A stretch of 64,000 bases of DNA from Vulcanisaeta moutnovskia 768-28. Lineage in GTDB: Archaea; Thermoproteota; Thermoprotei; Thermoproteales; Thermocladiaceae. The position numbers were made by a program, and so were the translations under genes. How positions within the stretch are numbered: position 1 is the stretch's first letter; each line of letters begins with the position of its first letter. The notes under the pieces were generated by a model. It saw nothing but the letters and a program-made list of their open reading frames with translations. It had not been told where the DNA came from and ran no database searches. Shown here piece after piece: positions 42,586-52,384 of this stretch. Location of the stretch: NCBI RefSeq assembly GCF_000190315.1, contig NC_015151.1, positions 744,001 to 808,000 on the forward strand. Reading direction: 5' to 3'.

Positions 42586-45279
42586 TTAAGCATTAACCTT
42601 CTCAATACGAACCCTTGTATCTTTATACGCAGGCGTTTTTGTAATTGGATTAAGCACGGCTGGAACCAGCGTATTCGCCAATAGCTCTGGATAATGAAAT
42701 GTCGTGAATAATACTCCCCTCGGAACCCTAGTTGACGCCTTGACCCTAGCCAATACCTCACCAGCAGGTGAGAGCAACTTAACAACCTCGCCATCCTTAA
42801 TGCTCTCAGCCCTCATGTCCTCAGGATTCATCTCAACAACAGGCCCCCTCCAAATGACCCTAAGTACTGGTGACCTAGACGTCATGGTCGCAGTATGATA
42901 CTGCGCCCTCTCCCTACCAATAATTAACGAGTACGGATAAAGTCTCTCCACAACCACATCAAAGCCTCTCCAACTAACCACCCTAAACCTAGCCCTACCC
43001 CTCGGAAATCCATCAGCATATAGTATTAGAGTACCTGGACTAGACTCACTCGGCACCGGCCATTGAAGTCCACCCTCACGCTCAAGTCTCTCATGGCTTA
43101 ATCCACTGAATACTGGTGCTACCCTCGCCATATCCCTCATTATGTCAGTACTATCCCTAAGGCCCATGTCATAACCAAGCTTCCTAGCTAACTCAACAAA
43201 GACCCACCAATCAGGCTTAGCATCACCTGGTGGATCAACGACCTTCCTCGTTAATTGAAGCCTCCTCTCCGTATTCGTGAATGTACCGTAATCCTCAAGA
43301 GCCGCAGATGCCGCTGGTAATACCACATCGGCATACTCGGCAGTCTCAGTCATGAATATGTCCTGGACGACCAGGAACTCCAACTTACTCAACGCCTCGG
43401 CAACAGCCTTACTGTCTGGGTGAGATCTAATACTATTCTCACCAACTATGTAGAGCATCTTAATCAAGCCTCTCCTAGCCATATCAATCATCTCAGTACT
43501 CCTAAAACCAATAAAGGATGGTAACTTACACCTCCAAACCTCCTCAAAGCGCCTCCTAACCTCCGAATCCATCAAAGGTTGATAACCAGGCAACCTACCT
43601 GGTGCACAACCAACATCAGCCCCTCCCTGAACATTATTTTGCCCCCTAAGTGGCATTAAACCTGCACCTGGTTTACCAACGTTGCCAGTTAGTAATGCCA
43701 GGTTTATCAGTGCTGATACGTTTTCTGTACCATTCTCATGCTCCGTGATGCCAAGGGTCCACATAATCATTGATGGCTTCTCAAGCGCATAAAGCCTAGC
43801 AACCTCCTTAATAACGTCCTTAGGTACTCCGGTTACTTCCTCGGCAAAATCCAGAGTAAATGCATCAAGGCTCCTTACCCAATCCTCAAAGCCCTCGGTG
43901 TACCTACTAATGAATTCTTTATCGTACCAGCCCATGTCAATTATGTACTTAGCCATTGCTGAGAATAGTACGACATCCGTACCAGGCCTAATGAGAAGTT
44001 CATACTCAGCGTACCTGGCCAACTCAGTGTGTATTGGGTTAACGATTATTAAGTGAGCACCCTGCTTAGCAGCCCTCTTGACGTAGGCGGCGATGACTGG
44101 GTGTGTTTCATTCATGTTGGAGCCAACTACAATTATAGTCCTTGAGTTTAATACATCCCTTATGGGGTTGGTCGCCGCGCCGTAACCCAGTTGCGTGGCT
44201 AATGACCATGCTGACGGTTCATGGCATAACGTGGCTGATTGATCGATGCTGTCAGTACCGATGGCGCATCTCATGAACTTCTGAAATGCGTAAATACTCT
44301 CGTTAGTGCTTCTATCACTCATTATACCTCCAATGGCGGCTGGTCCATACTTGTCAAGGATCTCCCTAATCTTACTGGCTATTATGTCTAGGACCTCCTC
44401 CCACGTGGCCTCTCTAAATACCTCGTGAATGGGCCTACCATTTAACGGGCCTTTGGGAATTCCAGTTCTCCTAATCAATGGTTTTGTAAGTCTCTCAGGA
44501 CTATTAACATAGTGATACCCAAACTTACCCTTAATACAGAGCTTGCCCTCATTTGCGGGTCCATAGGCACCCCTAGCCCAAATAACTTTGTCGTCCTTAA
44601 TTCCATACTCGACTTGACACCCAGTGCCGCAGTATGGGCATGTGGTCTCAACAACCTTATCAGCAGGTACCCAATCCCTTTCCATTAATGCCCCGGTTGG
44701 GCATGCATCAATACATGCGCCACAACTTACACAGCTTGATACGCCCATTGGAACATCAAGATCAAAACCAACCCTAGTATCCAAACCTCTGCCTATGACT
44801 GTAATGGTATCATTACTCTGATCAATACTGCAGGCAATTACACACTTCCTGCACATTACGCAAGCCGATGGGTTAAATACTATTGCTGGGTGTGTGTCAT
44901 CGATCTTGATGTCTGGTATTATCGGCGCTGGTTCAAGGCCGTACTTAATGGCGTAATCACATAATCTACACCTCATTTGCTCCTCCTTACTCCTGTGGGT
45001 ATGATTCTTCAGTAAGAGCCTTAGTAAGGTTTTCCTAGCCTCAGTAGCTCTTATGCTCTCGGTCTCGATCTTCATACCCTCAGACACCTTGGTTATGCAT
45101 GAAGGCATTAACCTACCATTAACCTCAACAACACATATCCTGCAAGAACCATTTGCATATCCCTCGTAGTAACATAACGTTGGTATCTCAATGCCGTACC
45201 TCCTCGCCAGATTAAGTATTGTCTCACCATTAGCGGCTTCAACCTCTCTGCCATTTAGGACTACCTTAACCATACCCAT
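42586..45279 (-). CDS. fdhF: Formate dehydrogenase large subunit (molybdo/tungsto-bis-MGD oxidoreductase)
   Basis: Expected to oxidise formate to CO2. About 897 residues: a 2Fe-2S domain (CYYEGYANGSCRICVVEV), a His/Cys 4Fe-4S region, two ferredoxin clusters (CVMCRKCVIACS and CVSCGACIDACP), the Fe-S entry CPYCGTGCQVEYG with KLCIKGKFGYHY, then bis-MGD domains. The active-site residue is Cys in DQSATLCHEPSAW, not Sec. NuoG-like proteins share the N-terminal domains, but the full catalytic domain and Cys favour a formate dehydrogenase. I choose ATG 45279, sharing one base with the upstream TGA (tgatg) and preceded by aggtg; the frame runs open to 45306. No signal peptide, so cytoplasmic. Confidence 0.87.
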   Translation of the reverse strand: MGMVKVVLNGREVEAANGETILNLARRYGIEIPTLCYYEGYANGSCRICVVEVNGRLMPSCITKVSEGMKIETESIRATEARKTLLRLLLKNHTHRSKEEQMRCRLCDYAIKYGLEPAPIIPDIKIDDTHPAIVFNPSACVMCRKCVIACSIDQSNDTITVIGRGLDTRVGFDLDVPMGVSSCVSCGACIDACPTGALMERDWVPADKVVETTCPYCGTGCQVEYGIKDDKVIWARGAYGPANEGKLCIKGKFGYHYVNSPERLTKPLIRRTGIPKGPLNGRPIHEVFREATWEEVLDIIASKIREILDKYGPAAIGGIMSDRSTNESIYAFQKFMRCAIGTDSIDQSATLCHEPSAWSLATQLGYGAATNPIRDVLNSRTIIVVGSNMNETHPVIAAYVKRAAKQGAHLIIVNPIHTELARYAEYELLIRPGTDVVLFSAMAKYIIDMGWYDKEFISRYTEGFEDWVRSLDAFTLDFAEEVTGVPKDVIKEVARLYALEKPSMIMWTLGITEHENGTENVSALINLALLTGNVGKPGAGLMPLRGQNNVQGGADVGCAPGRLPGYQPLMDSEVRRRFEEVWRCKLPSFIGFRSTEMIDMARRGLIKMLYIVGENSIRSHPDSKAVAEALSKLEFLVVQDIFMTETAEYADVVLPAASAALEDYGTFTNTERRLQLTRKVVDPPGDAKPDWWVFVELARKLGYDMGLRDSTDIMRDMARVAPVFSGLSHERLEREGGLQWPVPSESSPGTLILYADGFPRGRARFRVVSWRGFDVVVERLYPYSLIIGRERAQYHTATMTSRSPVLRVIWRGPVVEMNPEDMRAESIKDGEVVKLLSPAGEVLARVKASTRVPRGVLFTTFHYPELLANTLVPAVLNPITKTPAYKDTRVRIEKVNA

Positions 45280-46847
45280 CACCTGAAGTGAACACCAGCC
45301 CTGCAAACACCCTTAACGTGCTCCTCAAATTCATCCCTAAACTGACTAAGTGCGTCAAGGAGCACCTTACCAGCTGACATGCCTAGACCACATAATGAAG
45401 TATCCATCATGGTCTTCGCCACCGACTCAGCCCACTTAAGGTCCTCCTCATTCGCCTTACCATTACTAATTCTCTCGAGAATATTAACCAACTCCCTAGT
45501 ACCCAACCTACATGGCTCGCACCTACCGCATGATTCATGCGCAAAGAACCTCTCAACCTCGAGCATAACATCCACAATACACCTACTGTTAGATAGGGCA
45601 ATGATCACGCCAGGGCCCAGGAAAACACCTAGTTTTCTTGCTTCTTCGGGTGTAAGTCTCACCTTAATTCTCGAGGAGTGGACCAAGCCTGAGGAGACAC
45701 CACCAACAAAGACCGCCTTAACGTTTTCCTCCTTAGCACCTGCCTTCACTAATAATTCATTGAGGCCTATTGTTAGTTTCTCCCTGTAAAGTCCTGGCCT
45801 ATCAACATCGCCAGTGACGCAGAAGTACTTTTCTATCGTTATTTCCTTACCCTCATAATAATTACTGAGGAGTATGGGTATCGCTGCAGCGACCTCCACG
45901 TTAATCACAGCGGTGGGCTTACCGAACAAACCAGCCTCGGTGGGATCGGGAGGCCTTAAACGTGGCTCACCCCTGCCCCCTTCAATTGAATTTATTAACG
46001 CTGTTTCCTCACCAACAATGTATGGAGAACCAATAAGTGAAACAGTAATTGGAGGTAACTTACTAAGTAAGTCTCTGTTGGTTAGGAACGTCCTTAATTC
46101 ATCAAGTGCCCTCTCAATTACAGCCTTAGCATTTCTAAACCTCTCATTAACCGCGATTATAACCTCATCAACATTCAATGCAAGTGACAGCAGTAACGCG
46201 CCCTCCAGTAGTTGATGAGTGTTTCTCTCCATTATCAATCTATCCTTAAAACCACCTGGTTCTCCCTCATGCCCATTAACAATTAAGTACTTAGGTCTAT
46301 CGGCATTACTTGCCAAAGCCTTAAGCCTGGTCAGGGCACCACCACCGAGTAAGCCAACCTTAACGAGTAATTCAAGAATGAGGAACTTATTACCTTCATT
46401 GAGAAACTTCTCGAAGTACCTATAACCACTCCTCGCTATGTACTTATCGAGAGGTTCGTATTGAGACTGAACATAATCACTCCTTGACTCCCCAACCTCC
46501 TTAAAATCACCGTTAACAAACGTGTAATACCTATCACCCATCCTAACTGCAGGTCCCTTATCGCAATAGCCAAGGCAATACGTTACGGAGTACTTAATAC
46601 CGCGTCTCTCCAATTCTCTAGTGACTTCTCTGGCTCCCTTCAATATGCAGGGAAGGCCCATGCACACTTGAACCTCTGAGTAATCATGGAAGTAGAATGT
46701 GGATAGCATCTTAACCGTTGATAGGGGTAGGTTATGCTTCTCGGCAATTTTCCTAAGCTCATCATCTGACGTAATCCTCCTTTCAATTATCTCCTTACTC
46801 GTCTCACGCAGTCTTGCCCTATAATCCATGTTGAGAAAACCTGGCAA
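45279..46847 (-). CDS. Fused NuoE-NuoF-like diaphorase subunit of formate dehydrogenase
   Basis: 522 residues. Residues 1-125 are a thioredoxin-like 2Fe-2S domain (NuoE type) with Cys62, Cys67, Cys91 and Cys95. The rest is NuoF-like: GHEGEPGGFKDRLIMER (192-208) in the FMN site, a central SLBB region, and a 4Fe-4S motif SCGRCEPCRLGT with a final Cys in MDTSLCGLG. It would pass electrons between formate dehydrogenase and NAD(P) or another carrier. The loop that usually reads GRGGAGFPTGxKW is LLGGGALTRLKAL (167-179), so nucleotide binding may differ. The next gene starts on its stop codon. ATG at codon 7 is an alternative start. Confidence 0.85.
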   Translation of the reverse strand: MPGFLNMDYRARLRETSKEIIERRITSDDELRKIAEKHNLPLSTVKMLSTFYFHDYSEVQVCMGLPCILKGAREVTRELERRGIKYSVTYCLGYCDKGPAVRMGDRYYTFVNGDFKEVGESRSDYVQSQYEPLDKYIARSGYRYFEKFLNEGNKFLILELLVKVGLLGGGALTRLKALASNADRPKYLIVNGHEGEPGGFKDRLIMERNTHQLLEGALLLSLALNVDEVIIAVNERFRNAKAVIERALDELRTFLTNRDLLSKLPPITVSLIGSPYIVGEETALINSIEGGRGEPRLRPPDPTEAGLFGKPTAVINVEVAAAIPILLSNYYEGKEITIEKYFCVTGDVDRPGLYREKLTIGLNELLVKAGAKEENVKAVFVGGVSSGLVHSSRIKVRLTPEEARKLGVFLGPGVIIALSNSRCIVDVMLEVERFFAHESCGRCEPCRLGTRELVNILERISNGKANEEDLKWAESVAKTMMDTSLCGLGMSAGKVLLDALSQFRDEFEEHVKGVCRAGVHFR

Positions 46848-46923
46848 AACTTTAAAGGTATTTCGGGGACCGTAATGTGTAGTGGGTTATTAGGCTTAGT
46901 TATTTTGAGTATTTGGGTGTTAA

Positions 46924-47286
46924 ATGCTGCTTTCATATATTATTAATGATATGGTTAGGATCGTCAGAATCAATAGTTACTCAGATCTTGATAAAGTACT
47001 CACTGATTTAGGACCTGGCGAGTGCGCATTATTACTTACTAAGCAGGTTGATGATTCATTAAGGCATGTAGATGGAATCACCACGGTATTACTGAGGAGT
47101 ATTAGGGATAAGACCGAGGTTGATTACCTACTTGCCGCGGGTAGTAAGGTACTCTGCATATCCATGGATGGTTTTGGCTTACTCAGTGAGTATGCGCTCT
47201 CGAGGCTTAAGTATGTAATAATAACCCGCCAACCCACAGAATCAGACACCAAGCTCTTCAGGATACTACTAAACATAACTCAATAA
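46924..47286 (+). CDS. Hypothetical protein
   Basis: 120 residues, no family recognised. A Met at codon 10 (MVRIVRINSYSDLDKVL) gives a more natural N terminus. The pattern of short strands and helices (LTKQV, GITTVLLRS, VLCISMDG, YVIITRQP) suggests a small alpha/beta fold. It ends 2 nt before the convergent VapC-like gene. Confidence 0.5.
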   Translation: MLLSYIINDMVRIVRINSYSDLDKVLTDLGPGECALLLTKQVDDSLRHVDGITTVLLRSIRDKTEVDYLLAAGSKVLCISMDGFGLLSEYALSRLKYVIITRQPTESDTKLFRILLNITQ

Positions 47287-47287
47287 T

Positions 47288-47680
47288 TTACTCATTATCA
47301 AGCCATACCCTCTTCACCGTATTTACCCTATCAAAGTCCCTATCCTCACTTACAATTACGTTAACTCCATTATTTAGCATCACTGCTACATGAATGGCGT
47401 CGGACGGCTTCAACACACCTATGTACTTCTCAGCAGTTTCGTACTCCTTTAAACCAATGTTAAGAACCTTCACGTAGGGTAATACCACGTCATCAAGGAA
47501 TTTGATGGTATCTTCATACTTAATACCGTACTTCTTCCTCGAAATATGAATAACCTCATCGAGCACCAAAACGTCAGTGTATAACCTATCTCTCCTCATA
47601 AGGAGGCCCTTAAAGAATTTGATTACGTTTTCCTCACCTACATTCAGGTATATAAGTACGTTAGCATCTAAAAACATCAT
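47288..47680 (-). CDS. PIN-domain ribonuclease toxin (VapC type)
   Basis: 130 residues with the PIN acidic residues in order: Asp in MFLDANVLIYL, Glu in VLDEVIHISRKK, Asp in LKPSDAIHVAVM and Asp in VSEDRDFDRV. The fold is an RNase H-like nuclease; the partner antitoxin is encoded 6 nt upstream. It shares no obvious close similarity with the PIN protein at 12710 beyond the family motifs, so the two pairs look independent. Confidence 0.85.
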   Translation of the reverse strand: MMFLDANVLIYLNVGEENVIKFFKGLLMRRDRLYTDVLVLDEVIHISRKKYGIKYEDTIKFLDDVVLPYVKVLNIGLKEYETAEKYIGVLKPSDAIHVAVMLNNGVNVIVSEDRDFDRVNTVKRVWLDNE

Positions 47681-47686
47681 TCGATC

Positions 47687-47956
47687 TCACTCAAACTCAT
47701 CTTCCAGGCTTAATCCACTGAGCTCACCGAGTTTCGGCTTAACACGTATATAATTTTTAATAGCTTCTAAATGTTCTTTGATTTTTTTATCAAATTCTTC
47801 AATATCCATGCTCGATACTGACTTAATTATTATCTCACCATTCTCAGCCTTAATTATTAGTTCATCACCATCCCTAATACCTAGAGTCTCCCTAATGGCC
47901 TTTGGCAATGTGATACGGCCCCTCCTTACCTTAACTCGATACTCGAACTTACCCAT
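47687..47956 (-). CDS. AbrB/SpoVT-type antitoxin (VapB type)
   Basis: 89 residues: an AbrB swapped-hairpin domain at the N terminus with VRRGRITLPKAIRETLGIRDGDELIIKAENGEIIIK in pattern, then an acidic helical tail (EEFDKKIKEHLEAIKNY) that would bind the toxin. It precedes the PIN gene by 6 nt. Confidence 0.85.
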   Translation of the reverse strand: MGKFEYRVKVRRGRITLPKAIRETLGIRDGDELIIKAENGEIIIKSVSSMDIEEFDKKIKEHLEAIKNYIRVKPKLGELSGLSLEDEFE

Positions 47957-48070
47957 AGTTTATTTTTTCAAAATCTTTAGGTTTAAAGATTTACTTAACT
48001 ATTTCTATTAAATCATTATCGTAATAATCTAAGTTAACGCTTATATCTAAGGTATTCACGCTCTTATTCC

Positions 48071-49420
48071 GTGCTGAGCGAGGTAATAAGTAAGTGGGGT
48101 GTTAAGGTATTCGATACGGTCCGCATACACCTCAGGGATGGCACGACATTAGACGGCGTAGTACTGCCCAGGCCTGGCGTCGGTGATCCTAACGTAGTGA
48201 TTTTGAAGCTTGATAATGGCTATAACGTGGGTATTCATGTTAATAATATCGAGAAGATAGAGGTTTTGAGTCATGTTGAATCAAAAAGCGCAGTATCCAT
48301 ACCAATTGGTCAGTTCGTTAGGGCAGAATCCACAGGGCTTCCCAGGGTTAGGCTCGTGGCTACTGGCGGCACTATAATGTCCAAGGTTGATTACAGGACC
48401 GGTGCAGTATACCCAAGCTTTAGTATTGAGGACTTGTATGCAATGTACCCGGAGGTTAAGGGCATAGCCGATATTGAGCTCCTCAATTTAATGGCAATAT
48501 TTAGTGAGGATATGACGCCAAGGAGGTGGACCGAGATTGCTGAGGCGGCTTATAAGGCGTTTCTCGACGGTGTTTCCGGTGTCGTTGTGCTCCATGGCAC
48601 GGATACCATGCATTACACGGCTGCCGCACTCTCCTTCGCAATAAGGAATCCTCCAGGTCCAATAGCGCTCGTTGGTTCTCAGAGGAGTAGTGATAGGCCG
48701 TCTAGTGATGCCTTTGAGAACATGCTGGCCGCCGTACTTGTTGGTGCCAGGGCACCCTTCGCTGGTTCCTACATTGTAATGCATGCATCCACAAATGATG
48801 GTTTAATAGCCGTTCATAGAGGGACTAGGGTTAGGAAGATGCATACGTCTAGGAGGGACACGTTTATTAGCATTAATGATAAACCCGTGGCTTACGTGGA
48901 CATTAATAAACTCGAGATAGTGCTAAACACGAATAATTATACGACTCGATCTAAGGTAGAGGATACAGTATTAATGAATAAATTTGATGAGAAGACAACA
49001 TTGATTAAGTTCTACCCAGGTATGGACCCAGAAATACTTCACTTCCTAATTGATAGGGGGTATCACGGCATTGTAATTGAGGGTACGGGCTTTGGTCACG
49101 TTAGGGAGGAATTACTTGATCCAATAAAAAGAGCCATTGACAGTGGCATACCTGTGGTTATCACAAGCCAGACAATATTTGGAAGAGTGAATTTAAACGT
49201 CTATAGGAGGGGTGTGGAGTTACTGAGACTTGGCGTAATACCTGCCGAGGACATGCTGCCGGAGGTAGCCTTTGTTAAGCTTTCATGGGTGTTAGGACAG
49301 ACCAGGGATATGAGTGAGGTGAGGAGATTGATGCTGATGCCAATAGCCGGTGAATTAAATCTGAGGAGTGATATTAGCACATACATACTAAGGCCTGAGC
49401 TACCTAAAGTGAGCTTGTGA
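48071..49420 (+). CDS. gatD: Glutamyl-tRNA(Gln) amidotransferase subunit D
   Basis: Asparaginase-like subunit that releases ammonia from glutamine (or asparagine) for GatE to amidate Glu-tRNA-Gln. 449 residues from GTG. Residues 1-80 form the small beta-barrel typical of GatD (DTVRIHLRDGTTLDGVVLPR, GYNVGIHVNNI); the asparaginase core has LVATGGTIMSKVDYRTGAV with the catalytic Thr, VVLHGTDTMHYTAAALSF with the second Thr-Asp pair, and LVGSQRSSDRPSSDAFENM. The N-terminal barrel separates it from plain asparaginases. gatE is not next to it in this window. Confidence 0.93.
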   Translation: MLSEVISKWGVKVFDTVRIHLRDGTTLDGVVLPRPGVGDPNVVILKLDNGYNVGIHVNNIEKIEVLSHVESKSAVSIPIGQFVRAESTGLPRVRLVATGGTIMSKVDYRTGAVYPSFSIEDLYAMYPEVKGIADIELLNLMAIFSEDMTPRRWTEIAEAAYKAFLDGVSGVVVLHGTDTMHYTAAALSFAIRNPPGPIALVGSQRSSDRPSSDAFENMLAAVLVGARAPFAGSYIVMHASTNDGLIAVHRGTRVRKMHTSRRDTFISINDKPVAYVDINKLEIVLNTNNYTTRSKVEDTVLMNKFDEKTTLIKFYPGMDPEILHFLIDRGYHGIVIEGTGFGHVREELLDPIKRAIDSGIPVVITSQTIFGRVNLNVYRRGVELLRLGVIPAEDMLPEVAFVKLSWVLGQTRDMSEVRRLMLMPIAGELNLRSDISTYILRPELPKVSL

Positions 49421-49465
49421 AGTTTTGATGAGTATTTTTCGGTTAATAACAAAATCCCTCCTAAC

Positions 49466-50158
49466 TTAATCCATTTTAATATCGAGTTGACCTATTGGGA
49501 TTATTACCCAATCCCTCGTAAGCACTAGCTTATAGGCTAATACCTTAACTCCATGGTTAATGGCGTATTTAAGGGCTTCTGTAAACCTAGGATCAAGCGC
49601 TATATTAGGCATGAAGAGCTTCGCCCTAGTCCTAAAAACCAGGAAGAGTACGTGCGCCTCATAACCAAGCTCCACGGCCTTAGCCAACTCAAGCATATGC
49701 CTTGCGCCACGCATTGTCGGTGCATCCGGGAACTTAGCAATTCCATTCTCCTCAAGAGTCACACCCTTAACCTCAACAAGTGCATAATCACTGCTTGGTG
49801 ACTTAAGCAGTAGATCAAACCTACCACTACCGAAGTGAGGCTCCCTTCTAACAACCTCATAGCCATTCAAAACATAACCATTACTAATTAACCATGCTGC
49901 GATTTCATTATGTATCGCGGAGTTCACGAGTACGAGTTCATCACCAAGATCAACTGCAGTTAAGTAAAACCTGGTCTTACCCGTGAATTTTGAGTATGCG
50001 AAGAACCTAACGCCAGGCCTTAGGAGCTCCGTTAGCCTGCCAGGGTCATGAATGTGTACGAGCTCCTCCCTACCGTTAATAATTCCAATACCAACAAACC
50101 TATTCAACCTCTTAATGAAAATGCCCTCAGCATCTGGCTTCTTAATTATATAGCTCAT
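49466..50158 (-). CDS. sfsA: SfsA family protein
   Basis: 230 residues with SfsA markers: [62 protein letters not shown] and [30 protein letters not shown]. The last motif looks like a PD-(D/E)xK nuclease-type core, and an N-terminal OB-like part suggests nucleic-acid binding. The name, sugar fermentation stimulation, dates from an E. coli phenotype; the biochemical role is not settled. It converges on gatD with a 45-nt gap. Confidence 0.92.
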   Translation of the reverse strand: MSYIIKKPDAEGIFIKRLNRFVGIGIINGREELVHIHDPGRLTELLRPGVRFFAYSKFTGKTRFYLTAVDLGDELVLVNSAIHNEIAAWLISNGYVLNGYEVVRREPHFGSGRFDLLLKSPSSDYALVEVKGVTLEENGIAKFPDAPTMRGARHMLELAKAVELGYEAHVLFLVFRTRAKLFMPNIALDPRFTEALKYAINHGVKVLAYKLVLTRDWVIIPIGQLDIKMD

Positions 50159-50215
50159 TATTAATCATCTCCGGCGCCGCCTTATTGATGCATTTCTTAA
50201 TTTATTAATCTGCGA

Positions 50216-52384
50216 TCAACTTATTTGGTTAATCACCACACCACTGAAATATACACCAGTTATTCCAGTCATGTTTATGCACCTAAGCATTATTGGATCC
50301 TCAGATGTACTATTAACAATCAATGTTAGTGCCACGCCGGTCCATTCATTGGGTTCCTTAAAGTAGGAGCAAAGTATTGGCGTTGATGCATATATTTGTG
50401 ATCCCGCAATATTCGATGCTTGAAGAATTCCTATTGTTCCATTACAAGGCTTCGTAACCGTGAAATACGCAGTCACGTTATAAGTGCCTGGTAATAACGT
50501 TAAGTAAAACGGACCAATCCAAAAAGTACCGGAGTAATCCTCCGGCCAATAATAAATAGCACCTTGAATCTTATTGAATGTCTTAGCATGCGTCCCAGGC
50601 CATAGCAGGAACTCGCTTGCTGGTATTACGTAGTTAGTAAGTGGGTCATACATAATAGGTTCACCATCATAACCTTTCTTGAATAAATAAGTACCATTGA
50701 CTGCGGCTAACATCCCATAGCCCTGAACCTCGGCTTTTAATAATCCAGCCTCAGAGCCTCTACTATCGATTGTCATTAATATGTAAGTGGCGTTAATATT
50801 AAGTACATATTCATTATAATTTGGCATTGACATTGGGAAGACGTACGCATTTATTCTATTTGCCAGGTGAGGAAATACACTATCAATTGTTAATACAGAC
50901 GCGTTGTTGGGTATTAACCTAACGAGTAGGTTTAGTGCCTTAACCCTCGTTGAGCTAAGGTATTTTATAAATACGTACAAGTTTTGTGATGCTGCAGGAC
51001 TTAATGGATTATATAGTGCAAATAATATAATACCAATGATTAAGGATGTGATTAATACATGCTTTATGTACTGTTTAGTATGCTTAATACTCATTATGTA
51101 CGCCACAAATAATTGAGGTATAACGTACATTGTATATTGGAGATCCAACATATAATAGGCGGGGTATGTCGATAAGAAAGAGAAGGCTGTGTATGGTACA
51201 GCAGGTAGTAACCATAATGGTGATAGTAATGATGGAAATAATGGCGCCCCAAGTATTGCGTAGTACATGATCTTCTGCTGAATGTTCGTAAGAATTTCCT
51301 GCTTAACGAATACCCAATACTTTATTGCATATTGCATGAAATTTATTGGATTACCTGAATAACCAGCTATGGTAGATGGATTATAGACAGCCAGTGATGA
51401 TTTATAGGGATTTAATATGCCCATTACTTTAGGCGTTATTATCATGTATAGAATAATCATAGCAACCAATAAAGTTATGTGAATCACGTGTTTACCTAAT
51501 TCTCTATTCTTAATGAGTATATATATTATTGGTATAATCATCGTTAGGGCAATTATTGGCGTATACTCAATGATCATGAGGAATAAAACCATCAAAGATA
51601 TTGCTAACACCCACCTTCTCATTAGTATAAGCAGTACTGTAGTAATATATAGCAATGGTATGAAAACTTCGACATGAAAATCATAGTAAAGGGGACTAGC
51701 TATGCCTGGGCTAATTAAGTACATTAATGAAGTTATGAACGCGATGCTCCTATCATGTGTTAGATGCGTACTCATAATGTATAATGGAATTACGGGTATA
51801 TAGAGTAGTATGGCTTGCAATACTAATAGTGTTAGTACGTGCGGACTTAAGTAGTATATTGGTACCAATGAAAAAAGTATTGGTGAATAGTGTGTCCCTA
51901 GAAAGCTTCCGCTTGGGTTTACGTAAAGCTCAACCGTGTAGTAAAAAAGCCTATGATAAAAAGCCACACTGAACAAAGCCTGTTCAAAAATACCCAAATC
52001 CCAGGCATAGGCGTTGTACGTTAGATACTTAATGTATGATAATGATGACCCCAATGCCATGAATATGGTCATTATGAGGATTACGACTAGGAAATACCCA
52101 TCTTTATGTATCAACTTAGTTATTTTATATATAATTGGCCCTAGCGCTATTGTTAGGCCTATGATGAATGTTACCGAGAATATCTTCTCGAGAATTAGGT
52201 AAAGACCTAGTGATATGGCATTAAGGTAGCCTAGAATCCAAACTAAATAGAATGGTATTATTAATAATGTACTCATTAATGAGTAGATTTTATTGTTCAA
52301 TTTCACGATAAAAGTAAAACTGAATGAAATACTTAAGCTTAACGCATCAAATAAGGACTTCCCACTATTCATGGGGTTTGTCAA
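50216..52384 (-). CDS. DUF2079 family polytopic membrane protein
   Basis: 722 residues with about 12 membrane helices followed by a C-terminal domain of some 200 residues carrying NxS/NxT sequons, likely extracytoplasmic. WDLGIFEQALFS and the GSFLGTHYSPILF loop early in the protein are typical of DUF2079, which resembles membrane glycosyltransferases of the GT-C kind using lipid-linked sugars. A role in surface glycosylation is therefore plausible but unproven. Its start overlaps the MFS gene by 20 nt (8 nt if Met5 is used), so translation is probably coupled. Confidence 0.75.
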   Translation of the reverse strand: MTNPMNSGKSLFDALSLSISFSFTFIVKLNNKIYSLMSTLLIIPFYLVWILGYLNAISLGLYLILEKIFSVTFIIGLTIALGPIIYKITKLIHKDGYFLVVILIMTIFMALGSSLSYIKYLTYNAYAWDLGIFEQALFSVAFYHRLFYYTVELYVNPSGSFLGTHYSPILFSLVPIYYLSPHVLTLLVLQAILLYIPVIPLYIMSTHLTHDRSIAFITSLMYLISPGIASPLYYDFHVEVFIPLLYITTVLLILMRRWVLAISLMVLFLMIIEYTPIIALTMIIPIIYILIKNRELGKHVIHITLLVAMIILYMIITPKVMGILNPYKSSLAVYNPSTIAGYSGNPINFMQYAIKYWVFVKQEILTNIQQKIMYYAILGAPLFPSLLSPLWLLPAVPYTAFSFLSTYPAYYMLDLQYTMYVIPQLFVAYIMSIKHTKQYIKHVLITSLIIGIILFALYNPLSPAASQNLYVFIKYLSSTRVKALNLLVRLIPNNASVLTIDSVFPHLANRINAYVFPMSMPNYNEYVLNINATYILMTIDSRGSEAGLLKAEVQGYGMLAAVNGTYLFKKGYDGEPIMYDPLTNYVIPASEFLLWPGTHAKTFNKIQGAIYYWPEDYSGTFWIGPFYLTLLPGTYNVTAYFTVTKPCNGTIGILQASNIAGSQIYASTPILCSYFKEPNEWTGVALTLIVNSTSEDPIMLRCINMTGITGVYFSGVVINQIS

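Noticed and set aside
43536-44300. Selenocysteine at the formate dehydrogenase active site
   Set aside because: The active-site codon is a normal Cys in ATLCHEP and no in-frame TGA occurs in the gene.
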